Counted from the stretch's first letter, positions 11,518 through 23,926 are shown. The stretch is 64,000 nucleotides of DNA from Poronia punctata (GCA_022579005.1 MU401590.1:41237-105236); one strand, 5' to 3'. Notes: a model not told the origin generated them from the letters alone. A program made the numbers and translations.

Positions 11518-11557
<40 letters not shown>

Positions 11558-11919
11558 CGATATTTCGGCGCATACAAACTGGAAGTCTTGGAAACTTCCC
11601 AGCACCTTTTTTTCTTCTGTAAATGGAAGATACATATTATTTTATATAATGAGACAACGAACAATTAGCTTTTTGTAATGATAAAGTAAAAAAAGTGTAC
11701 ATATAATTATCCAGTCTTTTTTCGTCTCAAAACACAACCTGCGACATCATTTTCGCAAAATATCTGGTGTGCTTTTTATGACTTGTTGTTCCTAGTAAAC
11801 ATGACCATCTTTTTTTGTCAAATTCTTTTCTGCTCAAAAAAAAAAACCCGTCCCACCACCTGTAGGGTCCTCTCACAACCAACCCCCTAGGTAACAACCT
11901 CCTCCGACCCAGCATCCTT
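11319..11919. other. Intergenic with a GT microsatellite
   Basis: This is a 3' region between the Q-rich gene and the convergent coiled-coil gene. It contains an AAG-rich stretch just after 11,325, several T runs and the (GT)18 tract listed separately. Confidence 0.5.
11521..11556. repeat. (GT)18 microsatellite
   Basis: A perfect 36-bp GT dinucleotide tract lies in the 3' flank of the Q-rich gene. Confidence 0.95.
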
Positions 11920-12150
11920 TCATCTCCGAGGCGGCCCCAAATTGTCCAACCGTACATCCGCTTCGGCCATGGCTTGCGCGTGTTCCTGGTCCAGGGTAGA
12001 GAGTCGCTTGTCGGCTTCTATCATGGCGACGCGATGTTCCTCGTTGGTCTGCTCTTGCTTGATGCTCAGTTCCTCTATGGCGTTTTGGAACGCTTCGGTT
12101 ATGATCTTTCCTTCAAATGGTGGAGGTTGTTGTTGTTTTTGCGTGCTCAT
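11920..12150 (-). CDS. Small coiled-coil protein, 76 aa
   Basis: A single-exon frame runs from ATG at 12,150 to TGA at 11,920. The product starts with a Gln/Pro segment (STQKQQQPPPFEGK), then one long predicted helix rich in Glu, Gln and Ala with heptad spacing (AFQNAIEELSIKQEQTNEEH, then RVAMIEADKRLSTLDQEHAQ). It ends LGPPRR. No catalytic motif, signal peptide or membrane segment is seen. The even codon usage and clean helical heptads favour a real gene over chance. The function is not recognised. Overlapping plus-strand frames are shadows. Confidence 0.55.
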   Translation of the reverse strand: MSTQKQQQPPPFEGKIITEAFQNAIEELSIKQEQTNEEHRVAMIEADKRLSTLDQEHAQAMAEADVRLDNLGPPRR

Positions 12151-15049
12151 TCATAGGTAGGTATGGGTTATAATTTGTGTGGTGAGGAAATGATGTTGTT
12201 TTTTTTTTCTTTCCATAATGATTACAGAAAGAAAACTTGCGCCGCCGCATTTTGATGATTCGACTATATATTATATAGGTTAGATACACATGTAGGTATC
12301 CTCTGACATTGTTAATTCCGGGGAAACTGGATCTGTTAGTATGGAGTGTTTGATGATAGAGTTTAACCTTGGACGATAATATATTATGACGTCATTGTTC
12401 TTGACTAAGAGGCCTGTCTGTATCTGTATCTGTAGTCTACGTGTATGTAGCAATAGGGAGTGAAAGATAATTGAAAAGATTTTGAGGCCAACGATTGGAA
12501 ACGTATTGGTTCTTTATGTGAAGTATTTATATGTGTAAGGGTCCAGGGAGGGTTAACCAGAGGAGATGAAGTCGAACACAGTGCCACGTGAGAACTCCGA
12601 GACAAAAATAAAATGCCGAATAGACAGTGCCTGCACGCCTTTTTCAATGCGGCACGGCCTAGACTACCTAGTCTAAGGTACCTATTACGGGGGAATCGGG
12701 GGACGACAGAATGACAACCGGCTTTTTGTCTTGCCTTTCCCCTGATTCGACTAGGTAACCTTACTTGGCCTCCAAACGTCCCTCCTTGTTAAATTGCCTG
12801 CTTGTAATTAGATTGTCCCCAAGTTTTGGCCTCATGTAAAACTCGAGCCACTCCCGCACTGGCACGTGAGGCCCAGGTTAGAGATATTCTAATCATTCTA
12901 TACCAGCTTCTACGGGTGGAGCCAACCAGAATTACAGTATTATATTGGATCCGTAGCCGGGGCTTAATATGATATAGACCTGCTAGAAGACAAACTGTGT
13001 AACAATGCCCACTGAATGCCACCTTGACATCCCGTGCCGCGTATGAAGATGCGGCCGGCTATCTAAAGCTATTATAGATTCTACTCGTAGGTGTCCCTAG
13101 TTATTTGATGTGACCCCTGCCGGGTTATTACCTGATCACATTTTCTCTCATGACATATTCCCTGACAATTACGACCTATTGTTTGGTGCTCCTCACGGAG
13201 AGGATTCGTATGTCAGCATCTCGGCCGAGCCATATCCTTGGCCTCTATTCCGCTCTAAATTGAATAGGGAATTCTCAGCAGGTTTGCGCGGTTAATGGAA
13301 TGCATGCTTACCTTATGTATGTCCGTAGGTAGGGTTTGCATTGTTCCTGCCAGGACCGGCAAAATCGGACATTGGTTGGAACATGGAAAAGTCCCCTTCC
13401 CCGACATGCAACTTGTTCAGACCGAAAGAGCTAAGCGGTGCATACCTGCTGCTCAATTCTGAGACATATGCGTAGTTCATCACAAGAGCAAGCAATCAAT
13501 TACTTCGTCTTTTGGAGAATCGACCCTCCCACATGCGGGAAGATATTTGAAAACCAGTCACGTTCGACACCGTGTGCGGAGGACACTTTGATTGAGCCAA
13601 AGATTACATTAGATTAAGCTCGGCATGTACATTTCGAACACTGGTGTTTAAAATGCTCCAAGAGCTAACCGGGAATAAGGCAGGAGGGGACTGCAGCTGT
13701 GATGTACACGTACACGTCCGAGTACGTATGCGAGAAGGTGCAGACGAGCTGGAAATATTTATTGGTACTTTGTGCTAGCTTATCACCGAAGTGGTCATTC
13801 CTAAAATCAATGACTGGCTAAAAAGTATTACAAGCTGGCATCTCCCACTCTCCATCTCGGTTCCTTTCTCTCGTCGTTAAATCGTCCTACGTATCGAATA
13901 ACACACGACTTCGGCCCCAATGGTTTCTTGCTTAATGGGCCTTTCAGGACGAATCTGACCCAGCAGTTGCAGTAACCAACAACCCTCCAACCTACGAGTT
14001 TACTTCTTGTCTGTATGCACTAGAGCAGAAGGGAGGGTACGGAAAGAAGAATTCGAGGAACCTATCGCTCAAAACAAATCAAATACTCATCTGGAGAAAA
14101 CTCCGATTTCTCATCGCTGCCTGTTCTGCTTCGATCCTTGGTAGGGGACGTCGGAACTCGGCTCGCACCAACTCTATAGCGTTCTGGGCGCTGTAAATCA
14201 ACTATCCACCCGGGTGTTTAGCGCCCTTTATCCACTGGAATCCTATTGCAAAATCATCCCTTTTAGTGGATCTTCGGCAGTCCCGTGCCACAAGAATTGA
14301 CTGGCTCAAAAGACCCTAACCCATCTGGTGCTATCGGATTGCTCGGCGTTGAGACCATCTTCCAAGATCTTGGGGCAGTCATCTCTCTTCAGGTGAGCAG
14401 GCATTCACATTTTATTATAATTATACCTATGGCTCCAGAGTATCGATGGGGAGTCGCCATCCAGGGGTGTCCCAGCGGCAAAACCTCATTACGCGCCCTG
14501 GTCCCATGCAAAACATCATTGCCGCTTACCGGATCGGAGCTTCGGCATCGAATCAATATGAGCCCGGGTCACTGCCTAGACTAGGTATACCTATTGGAAA
14601 TGCGTAACCATCGTGGCGTTGTGAGAGTTCTGGTGGGCTCGGATAACACTGCCGATTTGTCGTTTTTGTACATTACACCTCCCAGTGCGAAACCCCTTGA
14701 ATAGATAGACTGCTTTTTATCTCACGACATCTCGAGCCATCATCTGTAATTTCCCCTTTCCTTTCTCTTCATCCATCTTTCACTGACGAGAGCGAAAATA
14801 ACTGCAGTCTGGGCCCCTCCTCCTCAATCCACTCTCTTTGTTTGCTCGAAATAAACGCATTGCTGTTCACTTACAAGCTATTGTCTCCTTTGACCAGCTT
14901 GTTCAAAGAACAACATAACAACAGCCTGAGGACCAACACAAATATCCATATATCAACTGCGGCTGGGCCGCAACGTTATTTTGCTCACCTCAATTTTTTT
15001 TGGTTTTACTCCTGCCTAATCGACATCGTTTGCCCCTTAAGAATTCATA
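12151..15049. other. Long intergenic region
   Basis: No gene is supported in 2.9 kb. Short open frames here have no recognisable content. The last ~300 bp, with pyrimidine-rich tracts and ACAACATAACAACAG near 14,910, is probably the promoter and leader of the gene at 15,050. Confidence 0.5.
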
Positions 15050-15646
15050 ATGGGTATTTTCTCAGCCATCAAGTCTAAGAGAAGTGGAAGCAGTAGCAGC
15101 AACAACAGCAGCAGCAACTTGTCCCAAGTCTCGTACAACCTACAGTCGTCAGAGAGCTTTGCAGCCACCATGTCGTCGACAGCATCTCAAAGCACAAGCG
15201 AGAGCCGACCATCGAGTCGGCACCACCACGATACTGGTTTTCCGGAATCCTTTGCCACGTGCACCACATCGATGCGGCATCCGGATGCCATCATCGATCC
15301 TGGCTTCGCCATGTCTGCGGAGCATATCGATCCGGCCAGATCATTTAACCGCTCGCGGACGTCGCTACTCCGCAAGCACCGACGCACCATCAGCTATGGC
15401 AAGCTCACGAAGGAAGAACTAGCCGCCCACGCCATGGCATCTGACGCCAACATGCCTTCTGCGCTGGTCTCCTTATCATCGTCGGACAGAGCCGATGTGT
15501 TAGCCGAACAGGAGCCGAATGGGGTGAGCACAGTTGGTACCGCGCAGGATTCGTCGGTGTCGACTGCCGATCAAGCCCGGTCTTCGGATCTGAATGACGG
15601 CGAGGACCGGCGAAGGGGTAGCGCCCTCCGCCGGTTCATGAAATAA
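15050..15646 (+). CDS. Ser-rich hypothetical protein, 198 aa
   Basis: An intronless frame starts MGIFSAIKSKRSG, followed by Ser/Asn runs (residues ~12-25) encoded by AGC/AAC repeats. The middle is Ser/Thr/His-rich and likely disordered. A basic block SLLRKHRRTISYGKLTKEEL sits at ~104-123, and the C-terminus is Arg-rich (RRRGSALRRFMK). RRTIS and RRGS match basic kinase-site patterns. The Gly2 context (MGIFSAIKS) could be an N-myristoylation site, but this is inference. It is not recognised as a named family. ATG lies in a good context (TTCATAATGG), and an A-rich 3' flank follows the stop. Confidence 0.7.
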   Translation: MGIFSAIKSKRSGSSSSNNSSSNLSQVSYNLQSSESFAATMSSTASQSTSESRPSSRHHHDTGFPESFATCTTSMRHPDAIIDPGFAMSAEHIDPARSFNRSRTSLLRKHRRTISYGKLTKEELAAHAMASDANMPSALVSLSSSDRADVLAEQEPNGVSTVGTAQDSSVSTADQARSSDLNDGEDRRRGSALRRFMK

Positions 15647-16552
15647 AAAGAAAAGTAAAAATGAAATCTCGGTCATCCGCGCAGACACAGAACGGATATG
15701 ATTCGACTTTCCCAGTCATGGCCGTAAAGAAGTAAAAGAAGAGTTCTTTCGAGGCGTTATACTATTTGGACAATGACATGTTGTCCGCGGGGGTTGTCGG
15801 TACAACCCAGGGTTTTTTTTTTATAACCAGCATGGCGTTTTGCATACATAGCATGGTGTTCACGCGCCTTATAAAGGGGCATTTGGGAGTGGTTTGACCA
15901 CGAGATGGAGAATGTCTCAGGAACAGATCGGATTGGGCTCGACTATTGCTTCTACAATCTCATTGCAGTCAGTCGTTTGATCATGAGTATACTGTATACA
16001 TATTGACCCTGTGCTAGTCTAGACCCCTGAGGTTACAAGACAGCGTAAATCCTCTATGAATAGCTGATAAGCAGTCACAGAAACATTCGAATTACAAAAC
16101 ACACTAATAATATCAAGTAAGGCTTTTGTTTCCGTCCTACTATAGGAAATAGTTGTTGTCAGAGCAGAGTAGGTATAGGTATAACGTGATGTGTGAGTAT
16201 ATCATGTAGACCTCCTTTGTCAAGTCCATCTGTGTATTTGTGACGTTGATCCATCTCATTCCTTCTAATTCAGTCTATTGTTCTCTGTATGTTGAATTTA
16301 CCGGCATAGTAAATGCCGAGGTGTATGCAGAAGCCCCGATTGATGAGGTTGACGATCATAATCCACTCTAGCCCGACGTAATTACCAGTCCGTCCCTCCG
16401 GCTAGACTACCCAACACCGAAAACGCCCACCACTCTACAGCCCAGTCGCTAACCATCCATAATAAATACCCAACCTCGATATATACCTGTTTATCTAGCT
16501 CTAGCTCTAACCTTTCCTCCTATCTCTCGTAGGTTACACGACCTACTCGTAA
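15647..16552. other. Intergenic, convergent 3' ends
   Basis: The 3' regions of the Ser-rich gene and the DUF952 gene meet here. No further gene, RNA or repeat is supported. Confidence 0.5.
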
Positions 16553-17046
16553 TTAAACCAAGAACCCCCCATTCTGCTTCCCAATAGCCTCAATCCACGA
16601 CTCATCGTCCTCGCCCTCGCCCTCGCCCTCGCGCTCGCGCTTGAACTCTTTAATATCGACGACGTCGTCGGCGCCGAAATTAGAGTATAAATGCGGACAA
16701 CCGGGCGTATCCCAATTCGTGACGGGATGAAATTCCGGCTTGAATCGTAGTTTGAGGACCCAGATTCGGTTGGTGTGGTTGAAGAATAGGGAGGATGTTG
16801 TCGGGATCTTATATGAAGATTGTGAATAAAGAAGAAGAAAGAAAGAAAGAAGAAAGGAAAGGGGAGAAAGGGAGAGGGGGAAGAAAGGGAGAAAGGGGAA
16901 GAGCTTACTTGTGTCGCTATGCTCAGATGCACGAAGCCGTCTTTTCGATCGAGGTCCGAGAGAGGGTATTCTGATGGGATTGGGGAGGGGGGTGCGGTGG
17001 GGATTATTTTGTATACGTATTCAGGGAGGGGGTGAGGGGGTGACAT
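16553..17046 (-). CDS. DUF952 family protein
   Basis: Two exons (17,046-16,909 and 16,807-16,553) flank a 101-bp intron and give 130 residues. Exon 1 ends with the DUF952 signature DRKDGFVHLSIATQ. Exon 2 supplies TTSSLFFNHTNRIWVLKLRF and the CPHLYSNFGADDV block. These are the family's conserved 'DGFVHLS', 'L.F', and 'PHLY' elements. The molecular role of DUF952 is not established; the fold is related to ADP-ribosyltransferase-like folds, and small-molecule binding has been suggested. The intron is one long CT-rich tract. Near the C-terminus a hexameric DNA repeat encodes an acidic Arg/Gly-Glu run (REREGEGEGE) that is probably length-variable. Confidence 0.85.
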
Positions 17047-18876
17047 CTTAGGGGGGGGGTTGTATATGTGTTTGTTTAGTTATTTATTTACTTTGTTTTA
17101 TAGAAGATGACTTTTAGATAGGATAGAAAGCTGTGCTATGGAGATGGAGATATCTATGTGTCTAGGTTAGGTATGTGTATGTAGTATCTCGGCTGGACCA
17201 TAAGCGGCAGGTTTAAGGTGAAGTTTTTAGAAATGAGTTGGAGGATGACTAATGCTATAATAGAGGTATATAAGTACCGATAGATACATCGCCGGTCATT
17301 TTCAACCGGGCGCTTCACAACAACACACTCTCTTTCTTGCTCTATTATACACTTGTTGATACACTATGGTAGGTTCTTAGATAGGTAGATGTATATGTAA
17401 ATATAGATACGTGTAATAAAAGAGCCTCAATCATGGCTTTGAACCCTCGTCTCATACGTGTACTGTACGAGTACTAATGAGCACCGCTTGGCATTTGTAT
17501 CCGATGTAGCCGCTTATTATCCAGAAACGCAGGTAAATTCAAATTGTAATCCGAGTCCCGGAAGGATGCACCATGGGGTTATAGTACACGTGTATACGTC
17601 TACTCTTATTTATATAACGTCCCTGAGAAGATGCCCACCTCGGCAATAATAATGCCTCTTGGCTAATTGCTTGTTTGTGCCGAAGTTTACGCGGCAAATA
17701 GGTGTACGAGTAAACATGTGGTTACCTCAATTGTTGTTTCCGGCCTGCTGAGATATACGCAAGCTGGTGGCGGAGCAGTCCGCGTAGCCGTGAGAATTCG
17801 CGACCAGATACTTGTTTATGTGACTTGCAGTTCAACGCCACAATGCGTGTCTCAATCGTGACCGTCATGTGGCCACATGTCTGACGACAGGAATAGGCGA
17901 ATTCTGTTGATGTGCACCGCCACAAGATCAAGATCAATTGTGGCTATGCTCGGTTGTGGCTAATGACTCGCGGGCGCTAATGCAGATTTTCAGATTTTTA
18001 TTGAGTATAAACTGTGGATATGATGTCATCCAAGCCTGTAATATCTGGGCTTGTTGAGAGGCTGGGAATGCCGGCATATTGTTGCCGGCGAAAAAGCTTC
18101 CCTGTCTTCTCAAACCTCAAGGTACCTGCAATGCCTTATTAGCTGTAAACCAAAAGAGTTTATTCAGATGATAACAATCGCCACCTAATGCTAAGAATCA
18201 GCTAATTCAGCGGTCTTAATTGCTTATGCTTGTCCCTACGTTAGTAGCATACTCGTAGAGCTTGTTATTGGTACACAACTTCAGAGGCACATTTGGAATG
18301 TACACATACACATGTACTGGATATGTCGGCTGCCAGATGCCAAAATGAGCAAAGAAGACTGAAACAAAGTTGGCCAGATGTGACATTAATAGCTAGGAAT
18401 GGGTACGAGGTGCTAAATTCTGGGCATCTATTGGACCTGTTCTGCATGAGTGTAGGTACCCTACGTTGATGACGCAGTAGTCAAAGTACAAGAACCCACT
18501 TCGTCATCGTAGCTCACCCTGTGAAAATGCTAGGGTAAGGAGCGATCCAGCCCAGCCAAGGAAATCCTCAGGTATGATAACCTCTATCAGGTGACAAAGA
18601 CGGCTCGACGGCACCAACCAGTGGCTTAGGCTGCTAGGTACTATCTACACGTAAGAGGTAGGCTTGGCCAAACGGCTTTAAATACATAACCAGCTACCTA
18701 CCCAACCCTCGACGTAACTTTTGTTTCGAGAAACCCATTTCATTGTCTTTCCACCATCAGCATCGATTCTAGTCGCACCAGACCATTTCCACTTACTTGT
18801 ACACCACAAAAACCACGAATAAACGCAGAGCATCGATAAATCTACCTAGTCTTTAGACTTGACTTAATTCTTCACA
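17047..18876. other. Intergenic, divergent promoters
   Basis: This 1.8-kb region lies between the divergent DUF952 and PMP3 genes. No supported frame is seen. The last ~170 bp before 18,877 is a pyrimidine/CA-rich likely leader of PMP3. Confidence 0.5.
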
Positions 18877-19298
18877 ATGCCTTTCACCGCTAGGTATGTC
18901 GGGACCCTCGATTTGGCGTCGCCGGACCAGCGCGACCAAGCTTGTGACGAGAGACTGACAAAATCATCATTACAGCGACATCTGCAAGATCATCCTCGCC
19001 ATCATCCTCCCCCCTCTAGGAGTCTTCCTTGAGCGTGGTTGCGGCGGCGACTTCTTCATTAATATCCTACTCACCGTCCTGGGTTACATTCCTGGCATCA
19101 TCCACGCGCTGTACGTAGACCTCCCGCCCGCGACATTCTTGTTGTTCTTTCCCTTTCCCCTCACCAGACAGGCCGCGCTCTATCCACTAGCAGAGATGCG
19201 CCAAGCCAGCCACCAAGCCTCCCCAAGCCCCCAAAGCGATGTGATGGCGCCGTAGCTAACACTCTTCTGTCTGCAGGTACATCATTCTCAAGTATTAA
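18877..19298 (+). CDS. PMP3: Plasma membrane proteolipid 3 (PMP3/UPF0057)
   Basis: PMP3 proteins are ~55-residue hydrophobic plasma-membrane proteins that affect membrane potential and salt tolerance. Three exons (18,877-18,893; 18,976-19,110; 19,277-19,298) with introns of 82 and 166 bp give 57 residues. The product starts MPFTASDICKIILAIILPPL, followed by the family signature GVFLERGCGGDFFINILLTV and LGYIPGIIHALYIILKY. Two membrane helices are clear. The first exon codes for under six residues and the last for about seven, so the gene is easily missed by ORF calling. Phases at both junctions fit. Confidence 0.95.
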
Positions 19299-20304
19299 AC
19301 CTTAATCTTAATTGCGGGGAGAGTGCAGCGCAAAAGACAAAGCCGGCGTCTACGGTTGCATTGTGACGATGCTACAGTTCCACCACCTATGCGCTACTAA
19401 AGAGCAACGCATTCGACACAGAAGATAATTTTTGTCTCCTCGGCGGCCTGCAGAGGGAGCTCGAGCTTGGCATGGTCCAGAGCTTACCGCTACGTCACAT
19501 ACGAGTCGCGAATCCCGGCCAATGAAAAACATGGCACTCGTTTGCGTCAAGTGGGGAGGATGATCCCTGTCGATCGCCTACCTACGTGTAGTTGACCGAT
19601 TTCTCGTTCCTCTCTCCGGTCAACCGTCGACTCGACTCTACTTTAATTTTCGGTTTCGACTGCGTTCTACATGCGTGTCGCAATGGATGGGAGTTCTGTT
19701 TTCGGCCCGATGGATTAATTGGCTTCACTATACCATGTTTCCTTTTTTTCTGCACGGGAGTTTTAGCATTCCGATGGTTTGTTCAGGAAGAGATATGCTG
19801 TCTGGTTTACGACCGGGTAGCTGCGATACCTAGCTATAATGATGAATGAAGCTTGATACCCATTCTTGCCTAATGTTCACTCTACCAATTGGTTCTTGTT
19901 TCCGACGTGACGCGCTATTCTCATAATCCTGCGCGACTTACACGTCTGCCACGGAAACCCCTAGTAGATTTTTCCCGTACACCGGAGCTAACATTGCAAT
20001 GCACGTTGGCGACCCTCCATTGTGAGCAGGCCCAGGTTTCTTGTTAGACCTAGGGTTCAGGAGGGACATGTCGCTGACTCCTGCCTGGAAATTTATCAAC
20101 CTGTGCTGGCAAAACATGGCTCTTTGACACATTGCTGAAACTGATAAACTCCCATGACCTGCGTTTGAGAACAAGAACATCTAAAGAGTACGGTAAAAGG
20201 CTGTGCGGCTGGTGATAGATCACGGCATAACAGGGAACGACGGGGTTGATCAACTACAACTAGCCGTTCGACGCGTGCGACTTCCGAGGTAGATTGATTT
20301 GTTA
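19299..20304. other. Intergenic, convergent 3' ends
   Basis: This region lies between PMP3 and the GTPase gene. The short frame at 19,592-19,849 lacks recognisable content and probably lies in the PMP3 3' flank. Confidence 0.5.
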
Positions 20305-21793
20305 TTATGCTCGTCCTACTTTGAAGGATAACACCTGGAATAAAGAAATTAGCAAAAGGTCCCCCGAAAGGGAGATTCCCGCATAGCAAGAATAGGTCGT
20401 TGCTTACGTCGTTTTTGCCCGGGCTGACGATGGCATCTTCGGATACTCGCGTGCCTCCTACACCTTCTACATAGGCTATTGGCACATCTCCCATGACCTT
20501 TCTAGCCACCTCGCCGACTGTCATGTTCTTCTTGACCAGAACGCAATCCCTGAACGCTATCTTTGTATCCGAGCCCGAACTAAAGCTTGTTGTATTCCTT
20601 ACGGGGAAGACAGGGACAAGACCCAGAATCTCTGCTGCTTTCGATAGCACCTGTACTACGCCTGTAGACCCATATCTGAAAAGAATCATGTCCTTATATT
20701 CCTCGATAATGGCCTTATTCTTCTCGTCCAGTTGCTTGAGCCCCCCGCCGTCTGGGTCGCCATCTTCAATTAGATCTTCGCGAATATCCACGATGTCGGT
20801 TCCTTCTGTATATTTTATATAGCCTTGTTTGGCCATCTTGCGCAAGAACAACTCCGCTTTGGCCGAGCAAGCGACTACAAGATTGGGATCTTGCTGCTTG
20901 GTTATCTTCATCAGGTTCTTAAACGCATCCGGGTCGTCGATCTTATTCAGGGCGATGACGGTGGGGAACTTCTCGTCGGTAAAGGCGGCGACGACGCGGT
21001 CGACGGTTTCCTCGGACCAGGCCTCGAGCGGCTCCTTCAGCCCCAGCTTATCAAGCGTGCGGGCGACGACGGTCGACGTACTCCCGTAGCCGGAGAACTG
21101 CTGCTGCAGCGTCTCGACCGCGGTGGCCTTGACGGCAACATGGCGCCGGCGGATGGAACCCCACCTCTCCCACAGGTTACCCTTGATCCACTGCACGATC
21201 TCGCTGCGCAGCCAGGCAATGTCCTGCGAAGGGTCGTAGCCCCGGGTATTCTCGCCCTCGGCGTTGGTGCGGCCGCTGGCGTCGACGACGTGGATCAGCG
21301 CGTCGGCATGTCGCAAGTCGTCCAAGAACTTGTTCCCCAGCCCTTTACCCTGGTGCGCGCCCGGCACCAAGCCGGCGACGTCGAGGAGCTCGATGGGCAC
21401 GGATCGTCGCCCGTCGACGCAAGAGCCGTAGTTCGGCCGGCACTTGTCCTGTACGCCGAAGCGCTCGCAGGCGCATTGTATCTGTAGGTATCCGATGGCG
21501 CGCTGGGGATCTATCGTCGTGAATCTTGCATGTTATTAAAAAAAAAAATGTCAACACCACCACACAGCAGCTATTTCGGGGTCCGGCGTCGTGGTAAGAA
21601 TGCGTACGGATAGTTTCCTGATTTTATTAGACGTAGTTAATCAGCGTTCCTCGCTTCTCCCCCTTCAAGCTGGCGGGGTCTTTTCTGGGAAAAACCCACC
21701 AACTTTGGACGTGGCATCGGTCAAGCTGTTGAGTGTCGTGCTCTTGCCGGCCGATGGTTTGCCCACGAGTCCGATTAAAGGGTCACGAGGCAT
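20305..21793 (-). CDS. YchF/YGR210C-like Obg-family GTPase with TGS domain
   Basis: The protein is the fungal YGR210C/Ylf2-type GTP-binding protein (Obg superfamily), a probable ribosome- or RNA-linked GTPase of poorly known role. Exons: 21,793-21,696, 21,524-20,408 and 20,334-20,305, giving 414 residues. Seen are the P-loop GKPSAGKST (11-19), [14 protein letters not shown] (switch I), [20 protein letters not shown] (G3), ALNKIDD (G4) and SAKAE (G5). The C-terminal TGS domain has [20 protein letters not shown]. The last exon of ten codons restores the TGS end [11 protein letters not shown]. The first intron junction is uncertain. The family has NFPFTTIDP here, but the only canonical in-phase joint (21,695-21,525) gives GGFTTIDP, two residues short. 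Start: MPRDPLIG, as in homologues. Confidence 0.88.
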
Positions 21794-22215
21794 ACTGGGC
21801 GTTTTGTGTGGTGTATACCTGGGGGGTATTGGAAAGGACTCGAGCAAATGTGCGCTGTCGCACAAAGTCTACGAGTAAAGGAAGGTGGGATGAATGATGA
21901 TAGGGAAGGTGGGGTAGGTTTTAGTTTCAAATTGTTGCGTTTTTCCAATTGGCCTTGGCTAGTGCATATAGACGCGCGTTGTGTTTGTTACATAAGGTAC
22001 GGTAAGTACCTAACCTTAGCAGACTACGAGTAGAACTTGCCCTGTAAGTTCATTACCTCATGTACCGGTAACTCAACTACCTCATCTGCTCTACTTTAAC
22101 GACGGTAAAGTCTCACAGCAAGTGAAAAAGGGGAAGGACCAAGGTGAAATATTATCCTAATCAGATTGTCACACCCTTTTGTCTCGGTTGCAACATTCTA
22201 TTTCGATCAGTCAAC
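21794..22215. promoter_or_regulatory. Shared divergent promoter region, 422 bp
   Basis: The GTPase (minus) and SET-domain (plus) genes start at the two ends of this interval, so their promoters must share it. No clear TATA element was identified. Confidence 0.5.
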
Positions 22216-23926
22216 ATGCGAAGAGGAGAGCTCCCATTGTGGGGTCTACCGACATGGTGTAAGCTTAACAATGTCATAGTGAATGGTGTTGGTGCCGCCA
22301 ACGTTGAGGGTCGAGGTCTCGGCTTGGTTGCCGAGGATGATTTGGGGATCGATGCAGGTTCGACAGTCTTGCTTACGGTCCCCAAAGACCTCGTGCTCTC
22401 AGCTGAAGGCGTTGAAGATTATGCGAAGGAAAGCAGGGAGTTTCGTCAGCTGTTGGATGCGGCCGGGCATCAGGTAGCCTCTCACCTTGTTATCAATATC
22501 ATCCAAACATAAAGCGCTGACTGCATGTGTGGATAACTATATAGTCGCTCAGGGGAGACATACTCCTATTCTTGCTAGTCCAGCTTGTATTATCGTCCCC
22601 AGACTATAAAGGCGGTCTTGGGGCTGGCACAGGATGGACTCAATATTTCAAGTTCTTACCCACACGCGTTCCTGTTCCGACTACGTGGTCTGAAACGGAG
22701 CGGTCTTTATTAAGAGGCACATCACTCGAAGTATGCTCCTCCTCTGTAATACCATCTTGCATGTTTCCCGCACTCTGACAACCCCTTAGTCTGCCGTGTC
22801 CGCGAAACTGGCTGCATTGACAAAGGAGTTCAACCATCTTCGGGAGGCCACCGAAAGCATTCCATTTTGGGACAAACTGCTTAATGTCGACGAGGCTATT
22901 ACTGTCTACGACTGGGTAGAACTTGACGCGCTTTACAGGTCTCGTTCACTTGGATTACCTAACTCAGGAGAGTCTATGGTACCATTCCTCGACTTGGCGA
23001 ATCACTCAAGCCCTGCAACGGCCTTTTTTGAGCAAAATGCAAATGGTGAAGTTGTTCTTCTCCTGCACGAAAACGCAAATGTGCCCAAGAAAGGCGAGGT
23101 CACCATCGACTACGGGCATGATAAACCGGCTGCTGAAATGCTATTCAGCTACGGCTTCATCGATCCAGACACCCGTGCCCGAAGTATCATACTGCCGGTT
23201 GAGTCGATGGAAGACGACCCTCTTGCAAAGGCGAAACTTCACGTCTTTGAGTCCCCGCCCACTTTGAAAATTACTGATGAGGCGACGGGTAGTCCTCGAT
23301 GGGACGCGCCCTTTGTTTATCTAATGTGTCTCAACTTCGAAGACGGCTTGAGCTTCAAGGTACTCCAGGAGACAGATGGTACAAAGCAGCTAAGAATGTT
23401 CTGGCAGGACTCTGATGTTACGAGCCGGGCTGAAAGCATGGAGAGTATCGTAAAATCGCATGAGTTAACCCAGATATTCCGTCTCCGCGTCATCACTGTT
23501 GTTCTCGACATAGTTCAAGGGCAACTAGGTGCCTTAGCAGTAGATATGGACGAAACTGTCATTAATTCTGCCGAGAATCCCGAAAAGTTTCGAGCCGCAA
23601 CTTACCTAAGGGGGGTCGAGAAAGACCTGCTTGAACGAGCATTGGGGGTGATAGAACAGGAGGTAGGTCAAATGACAATGCCTATCATGCCGCGTTTCAT
23701 TGAACATTGCTATTTATTTCCTTTTGACTATCTACTTACGCAGTTGAGTTCCTGCCTTTAGCAGTGGCTGTGCTCTTTTTTGGCCCCTGAATCTTGAGCT
23801 AGATACCCCCAGCTGACTGTATCTTAGAGAGCCAAACTACTTGAAGACGACTCGGTGATAGGCTATCTCGCTAGCATGAGCGCCGATCAGGTAGAAGACG
23901 TTGATGATGAGGAGGATTTCTCATGA
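22216..23926 (+). CDS. SET-domain protein lysine methyltransferase (Rubisco LSMT-like)
   Basis: This family transfers methyl groups from S-adenosylmethionine to lysines of non-histone proteins such as ribosomal proteins and elongation factors. Four phase-0 exons (22,216-22,473; 22,545-22,730; 22,790-23,662; 23,828-23,926) give 471 residues. The split SET domain starts with RGLGLVAEDDL and has an insert (KGGLGAGTGWTQYFKFLPTR). It ends with the catalytic/SAM block FLDLANHSSPATAFFEQN (~211-230) and GEVTIDYGHDKPAAEMLFSYG (~250). Residues ~290-440 match the helical substrate-binding region. The last exon is acidic (DVDDEEDFS). An in-frame ATG at 22,144 would add 24 residues; MRRGELPLWGLP is preferred as it matches the family start. 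Confidence 0.9.

Noticed and set aside
11521..11556. CRISPR-like or other array
   Set aside because: It is a simple GT microsatellite; no repeat-spacer arrays occur in the window and none are expected in a fungus.
20825..21487. 220-codon plus-strand frame
   Set aside because: It is antisense to the conserved GTPase exon and contains no domain; the minus strand carries all family motifs.
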